A stretch of DNA of 24,422 nucleotides from Pusillimonas sp. UBA6240. Lineage in GTDB: Bacteria; Pseudomonadota; Gammaproteobacteria; Burkholderiales; Burkholderiaceae_B. Below the pieces are notes generated by a model, which worked only from the letters and a program-made list of their open reading frames with translations, was not told the DNA's origin and did no database searches. Shown piece by piece: positions 8,298-15,498 of this stretch; the stretch's first letter is position 1, and every line of letters starts with the position of its first letter. The translations under genes and the position numbers were made by a program. Where the stretch lies: the NCBI GenBank assembly GCA_002441445.1, contig DJWC01000071.1:244-24665 (forward strand), given 5' to 3'.

Positions 8298-8478
8298 CAA
8301 CGAGTAAGCCGCTGTTCCCAAGCCCCCACGCCGGCCCTAAACGGCGGCGGGCGGCCTTGCGTTTAATCAAACACGATTGGTTCGCGTTTGCATTTCGACG
8401 TATAAAAACCACACTTTTCAGCTATTTTTAAGCTTTCAGCAAACTGAACGGCTTTTATGGCTCGCCTTTCTTATCGTC

Positions 8479-8500
8479 AGTAATAAAAACCATTATCATT
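8479..8500 (+). promoter_or_regulatory. Fur-box-like operator
   Basis: 8479-8497 matches the 19-base Fur consensus (GATAATGATAATCATTATC) at 14 of 19 positions, with an intact CATTATCATT at 8491-8500. Placement about 125 bases before a TonB-dependent siderophore receptor supports iron-dependent repression by Fur. Confidence 0.65.
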
Positions 8501-8540
8501 AACTCCCACATTATCAACCTGCATGCTTCTGACAATAAGT

Positions 8541-8576
8541 ACGCCTGAAATTTAATCAATTTCTAGTATCAGGCGT
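8541..8576. repeat. 8-bp inverted repeat in receptor leader
   Basis: ACGCCTGA (8541-8548) and TCAGGCGT (8569-8576) are perfect inverted copies with a 20-base spacer, lying 47 bases before the receptor start codon. This could be a hairpin in the 5' leader or an operator; no T-tract follows. Confidence 0.4.
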
Positions 8577-8622
8577 GCAAAATCATTGTCGGGGGCCTTG
8601 CATTTTTCTTCCGGAGTTATTG

Positions 8623-10812
8623 ATGTCCGAGCATCATTCCCCGCCCCTACGTACGTTTAATGAAACGCTGTTGTACGTAGCGATATGCGGCGCCCTGTCC
8701 GCCCCCGCCTACGCACAAAGCAAAACAGAGTCGGTCACCGAGTTGCAATCCATCAGCGTTCAGGGGCAAAGTCCCGGCATCGATGGCTACCAGGCTACGA
8801 AAGCGCAGTCCCCCAAATACACCGCTCCCTTGCTGGACACCCCTCGCACCATCACCATCATTCCGGAAGAAGTCATCAAGGATCGCGGAGCAACGTCTTT
8901 GCAGGACGTATTGCGCACCACGCCGGGCATCACACTGGGCTCCGGCGAAGGCGGTACGCCGGTGGGCGACCGTCCTTTCATCCGCGGCTACGAAGCCAGC
9001 ACCGACATTTTCATCGACGGCATCCGCGACTACGCGCGCGGTTCGCACGAAACCTTCAACCTGGAATCCGTTGAAATCCTGAAAGGGCCGGGCTCCGCTT
9101 TCACCGGACGCGGCGCCACCGGCGGCAGCATCAACCTGGTGACCAAGACGCCCAAATTGAGCGACTTTTTTGAAGTGCAGGCCGGCTACGGCAACTCCGA
9201 TCAATACCGCCTGACCGCCGACGGCAATTACAAGTTCACCGACAGCTCGGCAATGCGGCTGAACCTGATGCGCATGGGCGGCGAGGTGCCGGGGCGCGAC
9301 GGCGTCGACATCGACCGCTGGGGTGTAGCCCCCTCCATCGCGTTCGGGCTCGGCACGCCGACACGCGTGACACTGTCCTATTCGCATATTGAAAACAACG
9401 ATATGCCGGACCTGGGCTTCCCCTTCAGGAACGCCGCCAATCCCAGCCGCGACACGCCCCTGGAGGCCGATCGCGACAACTTCTATGGCCGCCACAAGGT
9501 GGACTTCCGCAAGAACGTTTTCGATACGGCCACAGCGTCCATCGAGCATGACCTGAACGATAAATTCACGGTGCGCAACGTGACGCGCTACGGCAAGACC
9601 CTGAATCATTATCTGATGACGCGGCCGTCGTTCGACAATTGCGCCGCGGGGGCGGGAGGCGCGTGCGCGTCCGAAGGCCCGGGCCTGCAATTCCGCCGCG
9701 ACGACCGCACGAATTACCGTGTATCCGAATCCCTGCTGAACCAGACCGATGTCTATGGCTCGTTCAACACCGGCAGCCTGAAGCACAACGTGGTGGCGGG
9801 TTTCGAATTCAGCAAAGAAGAAATCTGGAACAAAGCCATGTCCGGCGGGCCCGGCCGCGATACCGATTCATTCTACAACCCGAACCCGAACAGGAACTAC
9901 AACTATTCGCTGGCCTACGGCCCCAAGACCAAGGCGGGCGACATCAATACGCGCTCGGTCTATATGTTCGACACGATAGACTTGAACGAGCGCTGGTCGG
10001 TCAACGGCGGGCTGCGCTTCGATCGCTTCGAAGTGGACAACACCACGCAATCGCGCAGCGACGATATGTGGAACTATCAGTTGGGCGTGGTGTACAAGCC
10101 GGCGCACAATGGTTCCATCTATTTGAGCTATGGCACGTCATCCAACCCGTCGGGCGAGAACCTGGGCCAGGCCGGCGGCGCCGACGGGCCCGCGGGCGGC
10201 GCCGCGCTGAACAACGTCAAGCCCGAGCGCAGCTATAGCTGGGAACTGGGCACGAAATGGGATGTGATGGACGAAAAACTGTCGCTGGCCGCGGCGGTGT
10301 TCCAGACCGAAAAAACCGATGCGCGTTCCACGGATCCCTTGACGGGCGATGTCTCGCTGGCGGGCAGCAACCGCGTGCGCGGTCTGGAGCTGAGCGCCAC
10401 GGGCGCGATCACGCCCAAGTGGAATATCTGGGCCGGCTATACCTACCTGGACCCCAAGATCAAGGAATACCGCAGCGGCAACAACGTCTTCGACGGCAAC
10501 CGCATGAAGTTCATCGCCAGGCACAGCTTCAACCTGTGGACGACTTACAAGGTCCTGCCGCAGGTAACGCTGGGCGGCGGCGCCACCTATGTGGGCGAGC
10601 GCTATGTGGACGATGCGAACACGCTGCGCCTGCCGTCCTACTGGCGCTACGACGCCATGGCGCGCTACGATGTGAACAAGGCGTTTTCCTTGCAGTTCAA
10701 CGTGAACAACATCAGCAACGAGCGCATTTACGACGCGTCGCACGTCGGCCTTTTCGCCAACGTCGGGGCGGGCCGCTCCTATATGCTGAACGCCACTTAC
10801 CGCTTCGAGTAA
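8623..10812 (+). CDS. TonB-dependent siderophore receptor (Fiu/PiuA-like)
   Basis: Outer-membrane, TonB/ExbBD-energised receptor that imports ferric siderophore, probably catecholate. The 729 residues begin with a signal peptide (cleavage after APAYA, about residue 31). A possible TonB box lies near TELQSISVQG. The plug domain runs from about 55 to 190 (TPRTITIIPEEVIKDRG, DVLRTTPGITLG, RGYEASTDIFIDGIRDY, VEILKGPGSAFTGRG, GGSINLVTK), followed by the 22-strand barrel. It ends TYRFE, with the usual terminal Phe followed by one extra Glu. ATG 8623 is chosen over the upstream in-frame GTG 8575 because GGAG (8613-8616) precedes it and the signal peptide then starts properly. The next gene, piuC, is the usual partner of Fiu/PiuA receptors, which is why I favour a catecholate substrate. 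A Fur-box-like site lies upstream. Confidence 0.92.
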   Translation: MSEHHSPPLRTFNETLLYVAICGALSAPAYAQSKTESVTELQSISVQGQSPGIDGYQATKAQSPKYTAPLLDTPRTITIIPEEVIKDRGATSLQDVLRTTPGITLGSGEGGTPVGDRPFIRGYEASTDIFIDGIRDYARGSHETFNLESVEILKGPGSAFTGRGATGGSINLVTKTPKLSDFFEVQAGYGNSDQYRLTADGNYKFTDSSAMRLNLMRMGGEVPGRDGVDIDRWGVAPSIAFGLGTPTRVTLSYSHIENNDMPDLGFPFRNAANPSRDTPLEADRDNFYGRHKVDFRKNVFDTATASIEHDLNDKFTVRNVTRYGKTLNHYLMTRPSFDNCAAGAGGACASEGPGLQFRRDDRTNYRVSESLLNQTDVYGSFNTGSLKHNVVAGFEFSKEEIWNKAMSGGPGRDTDSFYNPNPNRNYNYSLAYGPKTKAGDINTRSVYMFDTIDLNERWSVNGGLRFDRFEVDNTTQSRSDDMWNYQLGVVYKPAHNGSIYLSYGTSSNPSGENLGQAGGADGPAGGAALNNVKPERSYSWELGTKWDVMDEKLSLAAAVFQTEKTDARSTDPLTGDVSLAGSNRVRGLELSATGAITPKWNIWAGYTYLDPKIKEYRSGNNVFDGNRMKFIARHSFNLWTTYKVLPQVTLGGGATYVGERYVDDANTLRLPSYWRYDAMARYDVNKAFSLQFNVNNISNERIYDASHVGLFANVGAGRSYMLNATYRFE

Positions 10813-10872
10813 ACTGTCGTGGCTCCGTAGAACCGTTGAATCTTCCATGCAACCCAATCACAGGATGACGGC

Positions 10873-11553
10873 ATGTTGATCACCATTCCCGATGTATTGG
10901 ATGCCCAGCAGCTCGGCGATTGCCGCCGGGCACTGGAACAGGCGCAATGGGAAGACGGAAAAACCACGGCCGGCTATCTGGCGCAGCACAGCAAAAGCAA
11001 TCTCCAACTGCCGCTGGACCACCCAGTGGCCAAGCAGGTCGGCGAATTCCTGATGCATGTGCTGGGCCAGAACAGCCAGTTCATCGCCGCGGCCTTGCCG
11101 CAGCGCGTCCTGCCGCCGCGCTTCAACCGCTACGAGGGCGGCGGCCAGTACGGCAACCATATCGACAACGCCATTTTCACCCTCCCGGGCAGCAACCAGC
11201 GTTTGCGCACGGATGTATCCAGTACGCTGTTTTTCAGTGACCCGGACGAATACGAAGGCGGCGAGCTGATCATCGAAGACGTCTACGGCACGCAGACCAT
11301 CAAGCTGCCCGCCGGGCACATGGTGGTCTATCCGGGCACCAGCCTGCACCGCGTCACCCCCGTTACGGCGGGCACGAGATTCGCATCCTTCTTTTGGACG
11401 CAAAGCATGATACGCCACGCGCATCAGCGCAAACTACTGTGGGAATTGGATCAGAGCATACAAGACCTGGCTCGCGCAGGCGCATCCACCGAACAGCTGT
11501 CCAGATTGACGGGCGTTTACCATAACCTGCTGCGCGAATGGGCCGAGGCCTAG
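10873..11553 (+). CDS. piuC: PKHD-type Fe(II)/2-oxoglutarate dioxygenase PiuC
   Basis: Member of the PiuC/YbiX family, non-haem iron, 2-oxoglutarate-dependent hydroxylases commonly encoded beside TonB-dependent catecholate receptors; its physiological substrate is not established. The 226 residues are the full family length. The iron facial triad is His96 and Asp98 (GNHIDNA) and His159 (GTSLHRV), with Arg169 (GTRFASFFW) positioned for 2-oxoglutarate. The entry segment PRFNRYEGGGQYG (82-94) and DPDEYEGGELIIED (123-136) are typical of this family. The start ATG 10873 has AGGA about ten bases upstream, and only 60 bases separate it from the receptor, so they should share a transcript. In Pseudomonas and Acinetobacter, loss of piuA/piuC function affects susceptibility to siderophore-conjugated cephalosporins. 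Confidence 0.93.
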   Translation: MLITIPDVLDAQQLGDCRRALEQAQWEDGKTTAGYLAQHSKSNLQLPLDHPVAKQVGEFLMHVLGQNSQFIAAALPQRVLPPRFNRYEGGGQYGNHIDNAIFTLPGSNQRLRTDVSSTLFFSDPDEYEGGELIIEDVYGTQTIKLPAGHMVVYPGTSLHRVTPVTAGTRFASFFWTQSMIRHAHQRKLLWELDQSIQDLARAGASTEQLSRLTGVYHNLLREWAEA

Positions 11554-11593
11554 GGCGCTGTCGATGCTCAAGGTCCCGGCCCTCTGAATCACC

Positions 11594-12712
11594 ATGACGG
11601 CAGCCCCGCTACCCCCCTTGCAGCAGATACCGGCCACCATCGCCAGCCTGTCCGACTATGAACCTTACGCCCGCGCGCGCATGACGCCGCCGGCCTGGGC
11701 TTATTTCAGCGCAGGCGCCGCCGACGAGGTCAGCCTGGCCGCGAATCTGCGTTCCTACGAGGCGTATGGCCTGTGGCCCGCCGCCCTGGCTTCCATGCGC
11801 GACGCCGGCACATCGGTGGAGCTGCTGGGCCATACTTACGACTACCCCATACTGCTGGCCCCGGTGGCGTATCAGCGCATGGCCCATCCCCAAGGCGAGC
11901 TGGCGACGGTGCTGGGTGCAGGCGCCATGAAGGCGGGGTGCATCATCAGCATGCAGGCCAGCTGCCGCATTGAAGACATAGCCGGCGCCGCCCATGCGCC
12001 ATTGTGGCTGCAGTGGTATTGGCATCCCGACCGTGCCTTCATGAACGAACTGCTGGCGCGCGCGCGCGCCAGCGGCTACCAGGCGATCGTGTTCACGGTG
12101 GATGCGCCCGTGAACGGCTTGCGCAATCAGGAACAGCGCGCCGGATTCAGCCTGCCGCCGGGCATCGAAGCCGTCAATCTGCGCGGCAGCCATCAAGCGG
12201 GCGCCGTCATGGGGCCTGCCGGCAGCAGCCCCTTGTTCGGCAGCGGCCTGCTCGATCACGCGCCCGGCTGGGACGATTTGCGCTGGCTGGTGCAGAACGC
12301 CGGCCTACCGGTGCTGGTCAAAGGCATCATGCGTCCCCATGACGCCCGGGCCGCGCAGGAATGCGGCGCTGCCGGCATCATCGTGTCCAATCATGGCGGG
12401 CGCACCCTGGATGGCGCGCCCGCGCCTCTGCAAGTCCTCAAGTCCGTCGTCCAGGCGGTCGATGTGCCGGTACTGATGGACGGCGGCATACGCCGCGGCA
12501 CGGACGTCCTGAAAGCGCTGGCTTTGGGCGCGCGGGCCGTCCTCATCGGCCGTCCCTACATATATGGGCTGGCCGCGGCCGGAGCCGCCGGGGTGGCCCA
12601 CGTCCTGCACTTGCTGCGCGCCGAGCTCGAGGTCGCCATGGCCCTGACCGGCTGCCCCAGCCTGGCCTCCATACACGAAGGCATCCTGTTCAGGCCGGGC
12701 CGGGAGCCCTGA
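11594..12712 (+). CDS. FMN-dependent alpha-hydroxy-acid oxidase/dehydrogenase
   Basis: TIM-barrel flavoenzyme of the glycolate oxidase/LldD family, oxidising an L-2-hydroxy acid to the 2-oxo acid; whether the electrons go to O2 or a quinone/cytochrome is not readable. The 372 residues span a full domain. By position against glycolate oxidase the active-site set is intact: Tyr37 (AYFSAGAADE), Tyr142 (LQWYWHPDR), Asp170 and Arg177 (TVDAPVNGLR), Lys243 (LVKGIM), catalytic His267 and Arg270 (VSNHGGRTLDG). FMN phosphate is held by DGGIRRG (296-302) and LIGRP. It lacks the membrane-binding insertion usual in LldD, so it may be soluble. It begins 40 bases after piuC, so it is probably the third gene of the iron-uptake unit, although the Shine-Dalgarno is weak. 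It ends convergent with the cytochrome genes. Confidence 0.88.
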   Translation: MTAAPLPPLQQIPATIASLSDYEPYARARMTPPAWAYFSAGAADEVSLAANLRSYEAYGLWPAALASMRDAGTSVELLGHTYDYPILLAPVAYQRMAHPQGELATVLGAGAMKAGCIISMQASCRIEDIAGAAHAPLWLQWYWHPDRAFMNELLARARASGYQAIVFTVDAPVNGLRNQEQRAGFSLPPGIEAVNLRGSHQAGAVMGPAGSSPLFGSGLLDHAPGWDDLRWLVQNAGLPVLVKGIMRPHDARAAQECGAAGIIVSNHGGRTLDGAPAPLQVLKSVVQAVDVPVLMDGGIRRGTDVLKALALGARAVLIGRPYIYGLAAAGAAGVAHVLHLLRAELEVAMALTGCPSLASIHEGILFRPGREP

Positions 12713-12733
12713 CCCGGAGGCCCGGGGATGCCG

Positions 12734-13639
12734 CTACCTGGCGCGGAGCGTATACAGGAAGGCGGCGATATCGCGCGCATCCTGATCCGTCACGCCCAGG
12801 TCCGGCATGGCCGACAAGGGATCCACCTGGGTGGGATGCCGCAGCCAGCGCAGCATATTGGCCGGGGTATTGGGCAGCACTCCGGCGATGTAGCGCCGGT
12901 CGGCAATGCCCGCCAGCGAGGGCCCCACATGTTCGCCGGCGCCGACCACGCCGGGTATCACATGGCAGGTCGCACAGAGATATTGCTGCATGGCCTTGCG
13001 CCCGGCCGCGATATCGCCCAATTCCTCGTCACCGCCCGACTCCTCACCGTGCCCCCTGCTGGAAGCCGCGGCCGGCGCCGGCGCTTGCTGTGCGGCTGTG
13101 GCGTGTCGCTTGTCCGGGCCGGCGTGCCGCTCGTCCAAGGCGGCGTATTCCGCCGGCGACAGCGCGGGCAGCGTTTTCATGAAAGCCACCACATCCCATA
13201 TTTCCTCGTCGCGCAGCCGGTAGCGCCATGCCGGCATGCCGCTCATTTTTATGCCGTTGCTGATCACCCAATAGATTTCCGCCGCCGGCCTTTTGCGGGC
13301 GGTGGCCACCAATGCCGCCGGCGCCGGCATCAGGCCCAGCGCGAAGTCTTGCGGCGCCACGCCCGGCGCGCCATGGCACTGCACGCAATGGCTGCGGAAC
13401 TTCCTGTAGCCATTGCTTATACGCTCCGCGCCGTCCAGGGACGGTACCTTCACATCGGCGGTGCGCAGCTCGATGGAGCGGCGCATGCTGGTGTCCAGCA
13501 AGCGATAGACGAATGCCGTGTGCTGTTCGGTCGCGCTGACATCGTACAAGCCGCTGTAGACGAACAGCCCGCCCGCCAGGGCCGCGGCGCCAGCGGAGGC
13601 TGCCAGTGTGATGGCGACGATGCGCTTGCGGGTTTTCAT
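12734..13639 (-). CDS. Di-haem c-type cytochrome
   Basis: Periplasmic electron carrier, probably membrane-anchored by its N-terminal hydrophobic segment (about residues 7-28). The 301-residue product has two c-haem sites. CVQCH (85-89) has a likely Met ligand in KMSGMPAW (131-138). CATCH (222-226) has Met278 in SAMPDLG. A low-complexity Ala/Gln/Ser/Gly/Glu linker (180-205) joins the domains. I chose ATG 13639, 18 bases after the stop of the upstream cytochrome gene, over the TTG at 13660 that would overlap that stop; GAAG directly precedes the ATG. The second haem domain is clearly paralogous to the adjacent mono-haem protein. Together they are probably electron donors to, or branch carriers for, the divergent caa3-type oxidase. 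Co-transcription with the preceding gene is very likely. Confidence 0.88.
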   Translation of the reverse strand: MKTRKRIVAITLAASAGAAALAGGLFVYSGLYDVSATEQHTAFVYRLLDTSMRRSIELRTADVKVPSLDGAERISNGYRKFRSHCVQCHGAPGVAPQDFALGLMPAPAALVATARKRPAAEIYWVISNGIKMSGMPAWRYRLRDEEIWDVVAFMKTLPALSPAEYAALDERHAGPDKRHATAAQQAPAPAAASSRGHGEESGGDEELGDIAAGRKAMQQYLCATCHVIPGVVGAGEHVGPSLAGIADRRYIAGVLPNTPANMLRWLRHPTQVDPLSAMPDLGVTDQDARDIAAFLYTLRAR

Positions 13640-13656
13640 CTTCAGTGTGTCCGGGA

Positions 13657-14142
13657 TCAATCAAGGGTGTACAGATAAGCGGCGACGTCCTTCGCCTCCG
13701 CCGCGTCGAGACCCATATCGGGCATCGCGGTACGCGGATCGGCGGCCGGCGGGTCGCGCAGCCATCGCACCAGGTTGTCCGGCGTATTGGGCAAGACACC
13801 GCCCACATAAGCGCGCGCCGCCATGTGCGCCAAAGGCGGCCCTACGCTGGACGCCGGCCCTCGCACGCCAGGAATGACATGACAGGCGACGCAGCCGTAG
13901 CGTTCAATGACTTTGCGGCCGCGCTGGGCGTCGGCTTGGCTCAATGGATCCGCCCGCCCTTGCAGCCATAGCGGCTCCGCTTCCTTGCCGCATGCGGCGA
14001 GCAGCATCAGTGCGCTGGCGGCAAGCAGCGGTGCGAGCCGCCGGAGCGCCCTGCATGCCGCTTGCGCCGGCCCGCCGCCGCGCACGACGAGCCATACGGC
14101 GAGCCATAGGGGCGGCCTTGTTCGAAGCCGGCGTGTGTGCAT
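13657..14142 (-). CDS. Mono-haem cytochrome c lipoprotein
   Basis: Small class I cytochrome c carrying a lipobox LLAAC, with Cys51 (counting from ATG 14142) as the probable lipidation site; anchored on the periplasmic side of a membrane. One haem site, CVACH (84-88), with Met140 of TAMPDMG as likely sixth ligand. GGVLPNTPDNLVRWLRDP and the ending AAYLYTLD are nearly the same as in the C-terminal domain of the next gene. The start is uncertain. ATG 14142 (GGAA upstream) gives a signal region of 50 residues, too long for a simple lipoprotein signal, and a GTG at 14085 would leave a conventional 31-residue one. It is divergent from coxB across a 358-base regulatory gap and leads the cytochrome pair. 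Confidence 0.83.
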   Translation of the reverse strand: MHTRRLRTRPPLWLAVWLVVRGGGPAQAACRALRRLAPLLAASALMLLAACGKEAEPLWLQGRADPLSQADAQRGRKVIERYGCVACHVIPGVRGPASSVGPPLAHMAARAYVGGVLPNTPDNLVRWLRDPPAADPRTAMPDMGLDAAEAKDVAAYLYTLD

Positions 14143-14231
14143 TTTATTTTCCATGGTCGAATGCATGGCCGAGCAAGTTCTTTGCCCCGCCGCTAGCACG
14201 CCGTGTGGTTTGCCTCCGGCCTTCTTCCGGC

Positions 14232-14250
14232 CTGATACAACTGCTATCAG
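14232..14250. promoter_or_regulatory. Inverted repeat, possible operator
   Basis: CTGATA (14232-14237) and TATCAG (14245-14250), perfect 6-bp arms with a 7-base spacer, in the AT-richer core of the divergent gap. Symmetry and spacing suit a dimeric repressor; no regulator gene is adjacent. Confidence 0.3.
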
Positions 14251-14438
14251 TGTGTAAATTTTTCCGTCCGGCAGAAAAATGTGCAGCCCGACTGCGCTCT
14301 CCAAGCTCGCCCATGTGACGGACCAAATGCGCTCCGGCCGCTCGCACTCAAAGGCCTCCGCCGCCGGCGCGCCGGCGTTGGCAGAGGCGGCCGGCAGCCC
14401 GAAGTTCCGGCGCCGGTATGCAAGCTGCTATATGCGTC

Positions 14439-14474
14439 AAGGCGGCTATGCGTCCTTGCGCGCATAGCCGCCTT
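14439..14474 (+). repeat. Perfect 14-bp stem-loop in the coxB leader
   Basis: AAGGCGGCTATGCG (14439-14452) and its exact reverse complement (14461-14474) enclose an 8-base loop. The stem ends 26 bases before the coxB start codon. No T-tract follows on either strand, so a simple rho-independent terminator is unlikely; an attenuating or stabilising leader hairpin, or a large operator, is possible. Confidence 0.65.
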
Positions 14475-14500
14475 CCGCCCACCCATCCACCGCATTTTGC

Positions 14501-15484
14501 ATGCCCTATTTGAATAGTCTGCTGATACTGGCCTCAGGTGCGTTCTCGCTGCCGTCCGACCTGCAATCAGCCCTGCACCCCAAGGGCGAGCATGCCGGCC
14601 ATATCGCTGAAATAAGCTGGCTGCTGTTCATCGGCGCGGCTTTCATTTTCGTGCTGGTATTGGCTCTGCTGGTCCTGGCGCTGTATGGCCCGGCGCGTTG
14701 GCGCGCCCTGCTTGGCCGCCGCGCGCTGGTCGTAGGCGGCGGACTGGTGTTTCCCATCGTGGTGCTGAGCGCCCTGCTTTGGTATGGCTTGGGCAAGGCT
14801 GCTGTATTGATGAGGGCCGAAACGCCCGCCGCGGTGCATATCGAAGTCATCGGCGAGCTGTGGTGGTGGCGGGTGCGCTACCTGGATGCCGACGGCCGCC
14901 CATCCTTCGAAACGGCCAACGAGATCCGCATTCCCGCGGGCGTGCCGGTGGAGCTCTGGCTCAAGTCCGATAACGTGATTCATAGTTTCTGGGCGCCCAA
15001 CCTGGCGGGCAAGCTGGACATGATACCGGGCCGCGTCAACCGGCTGCGCGTGCAGGCCGCCGCGCCCGGCATCTTTCGGGGACAGTGTGCGGAATACTGC
15101 GGCGCCCAGCACGCCAAGATGATGCTGCATGTGCAGGCGCTTTCCCCTGACGATTTCGATGCCTGGCAGGCGCTGCAGCGCCTGCCCGCGCGGGAGCCGG
15201 CGGACGCCCGGCTACAGGCCGGAAAACGCCGCTTCATGCAGGCCTGCGCCCGCTGCCATGCCGTCAGGGGCAGCGAGGCCCGGGGTTCCGCAGGCCCGGA
15301 CCTGACACACGCAGGCAGCCGGCCGTCGCTGGGGGCCAACGTCCTGCCCAATAATGTCGGCACGCTGGCGGGCTGGATCGCCGGCAACCAGCATATCAAG
15401 CCCGGCAACCTCATGCCTTCGTTCGGGGAATTGTCCAGCGAAGATTTGCGCGCCATTTCACTATATGTGGCAAGCCTCGAGTAA
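14501..15484 (+). CDS. coxB: Cytochrome c oxidase subunit II with fused cytochrome c domain (caa3 type)
   Basis: Subunit II of a haem-copper oxidase; receives electrons at the binuclear CuA centre and passes them to subunit I. The 327 residues have two membrane helices (about 39-61 and 76-98) followed by the periplasmic cupredoxin domain. The aromatic electron-entry run ELWWWRVRY (119-127) is present. All CuA ligands are visible: His161 (IHSFWAPNL), Cys196, Glu198, Cys200 and His204 (CAEYCGAQH) and Met207. A C-terminal cytochrome c domain (235-327) has CARCH (249-253) and Met305 (NLMPSFG), defining the caa3 arrangement. A short N-terminal hydrophobic segment (5-15) may be a remnant signal. 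ATG 14501 lacks a good Shine-Dalgarno sequence and follows the strong leader hairpin. Subunit I starts 14 bases after its stop, so they are one operon. Confidence 0.95.
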   Translation: MPYLNSLLILASGAFSLPSDLQSALHPKGEHAGHIAEISWLLFIGAAFIFVLVLALLVLALYGPARWRALLGRRALVVGGGLVFPIVVLSALLWYGLGKAAVLMRAETPAAVHIEVIGELWWWRVRYLDADGRPSFETANEIRIPAGVPVELWLKSDNVIHSFWAPNLAGKLDMIPGRVNRLRVQAAAPGIFRGQCAEYCGAQHAKMMLHVQALSPDDFDAWQALQRLPAREPADARLQAGKRRFMQACARCHAVRGSEARGSAGPDLTHAGSRPSLGANVLPNNVGTLAGWIAGNQHIKPGNLMPSFGELSSEDLRAISLYVASLE

Positions 15485-15498
15485 GGCCGGGGAGACCG

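Larger units (their letters stand above)
8298..8622. other. Intergenic regulatory region upstream of the siderophore receptor
   Basis: 325 bases without a supported gene. The first third is GC-rich and has no strong terminator after the chaperone gene. From about 8360 it becomes AT-rich and carries a Fur-box-like element (8479-8500) and an 8-bp inverted repeat (8541-8576). A weak promoter pair, CTGACA (8529-8534) and TTTAAT (8551-8556), overlaps these. TTTAATCAA occurs twice (8362-8370 and 8551-8559). Confidence 0.6.
14143..14500. other. Regulatory gap between divergent cytochrome and oxidase genes
   Basis: 358 bases without a supported gene. Contents: CTGATA/TATCAG inverted repeat (14232-14250), a 7-bp ATTTTTC/GAAAAAT inverted repeat (14258-14280), and a 14-bp perfect stem immediately before coxB (14439-14474). 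On the minus strand TTTACA (14258-14253) could be a -35 element for the cytochrome genes, with TATCAG as a poor -10. TATGCGTC is repeated at 14431 and 14447. No convincing plus-strand promoter is visible. Confidence 0.5.

Noticed and set aside
8329..8346. CGCCG/CGGCG hairpin after the chaperone gene as a terminator
   Set aside because: Only five base pairs, eight-base loop and no T-tract.
8647..9786. Minus-strand open frame (379 codons) inside the TonB receptor
   Set aside because: Shadow of an unmistakable receptor; low-complexity Ala/Val/Arg/Gly translation.
12713..12726. CCCGG/CCGGG hairpin between the convergent oxidase and cytochrome genes
   Set aside because: Five-bp stem, four-base loop, no T-tract; expected by chance in such GC-rich sequence.
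12361..13678. Plus-strand open frames across the hydroxy-acid oxidase end and the di-haem cytochrome
   Set aside because: Arg/Pro/His-rich translations with no motifs, antisense or out of frame to clear genes.
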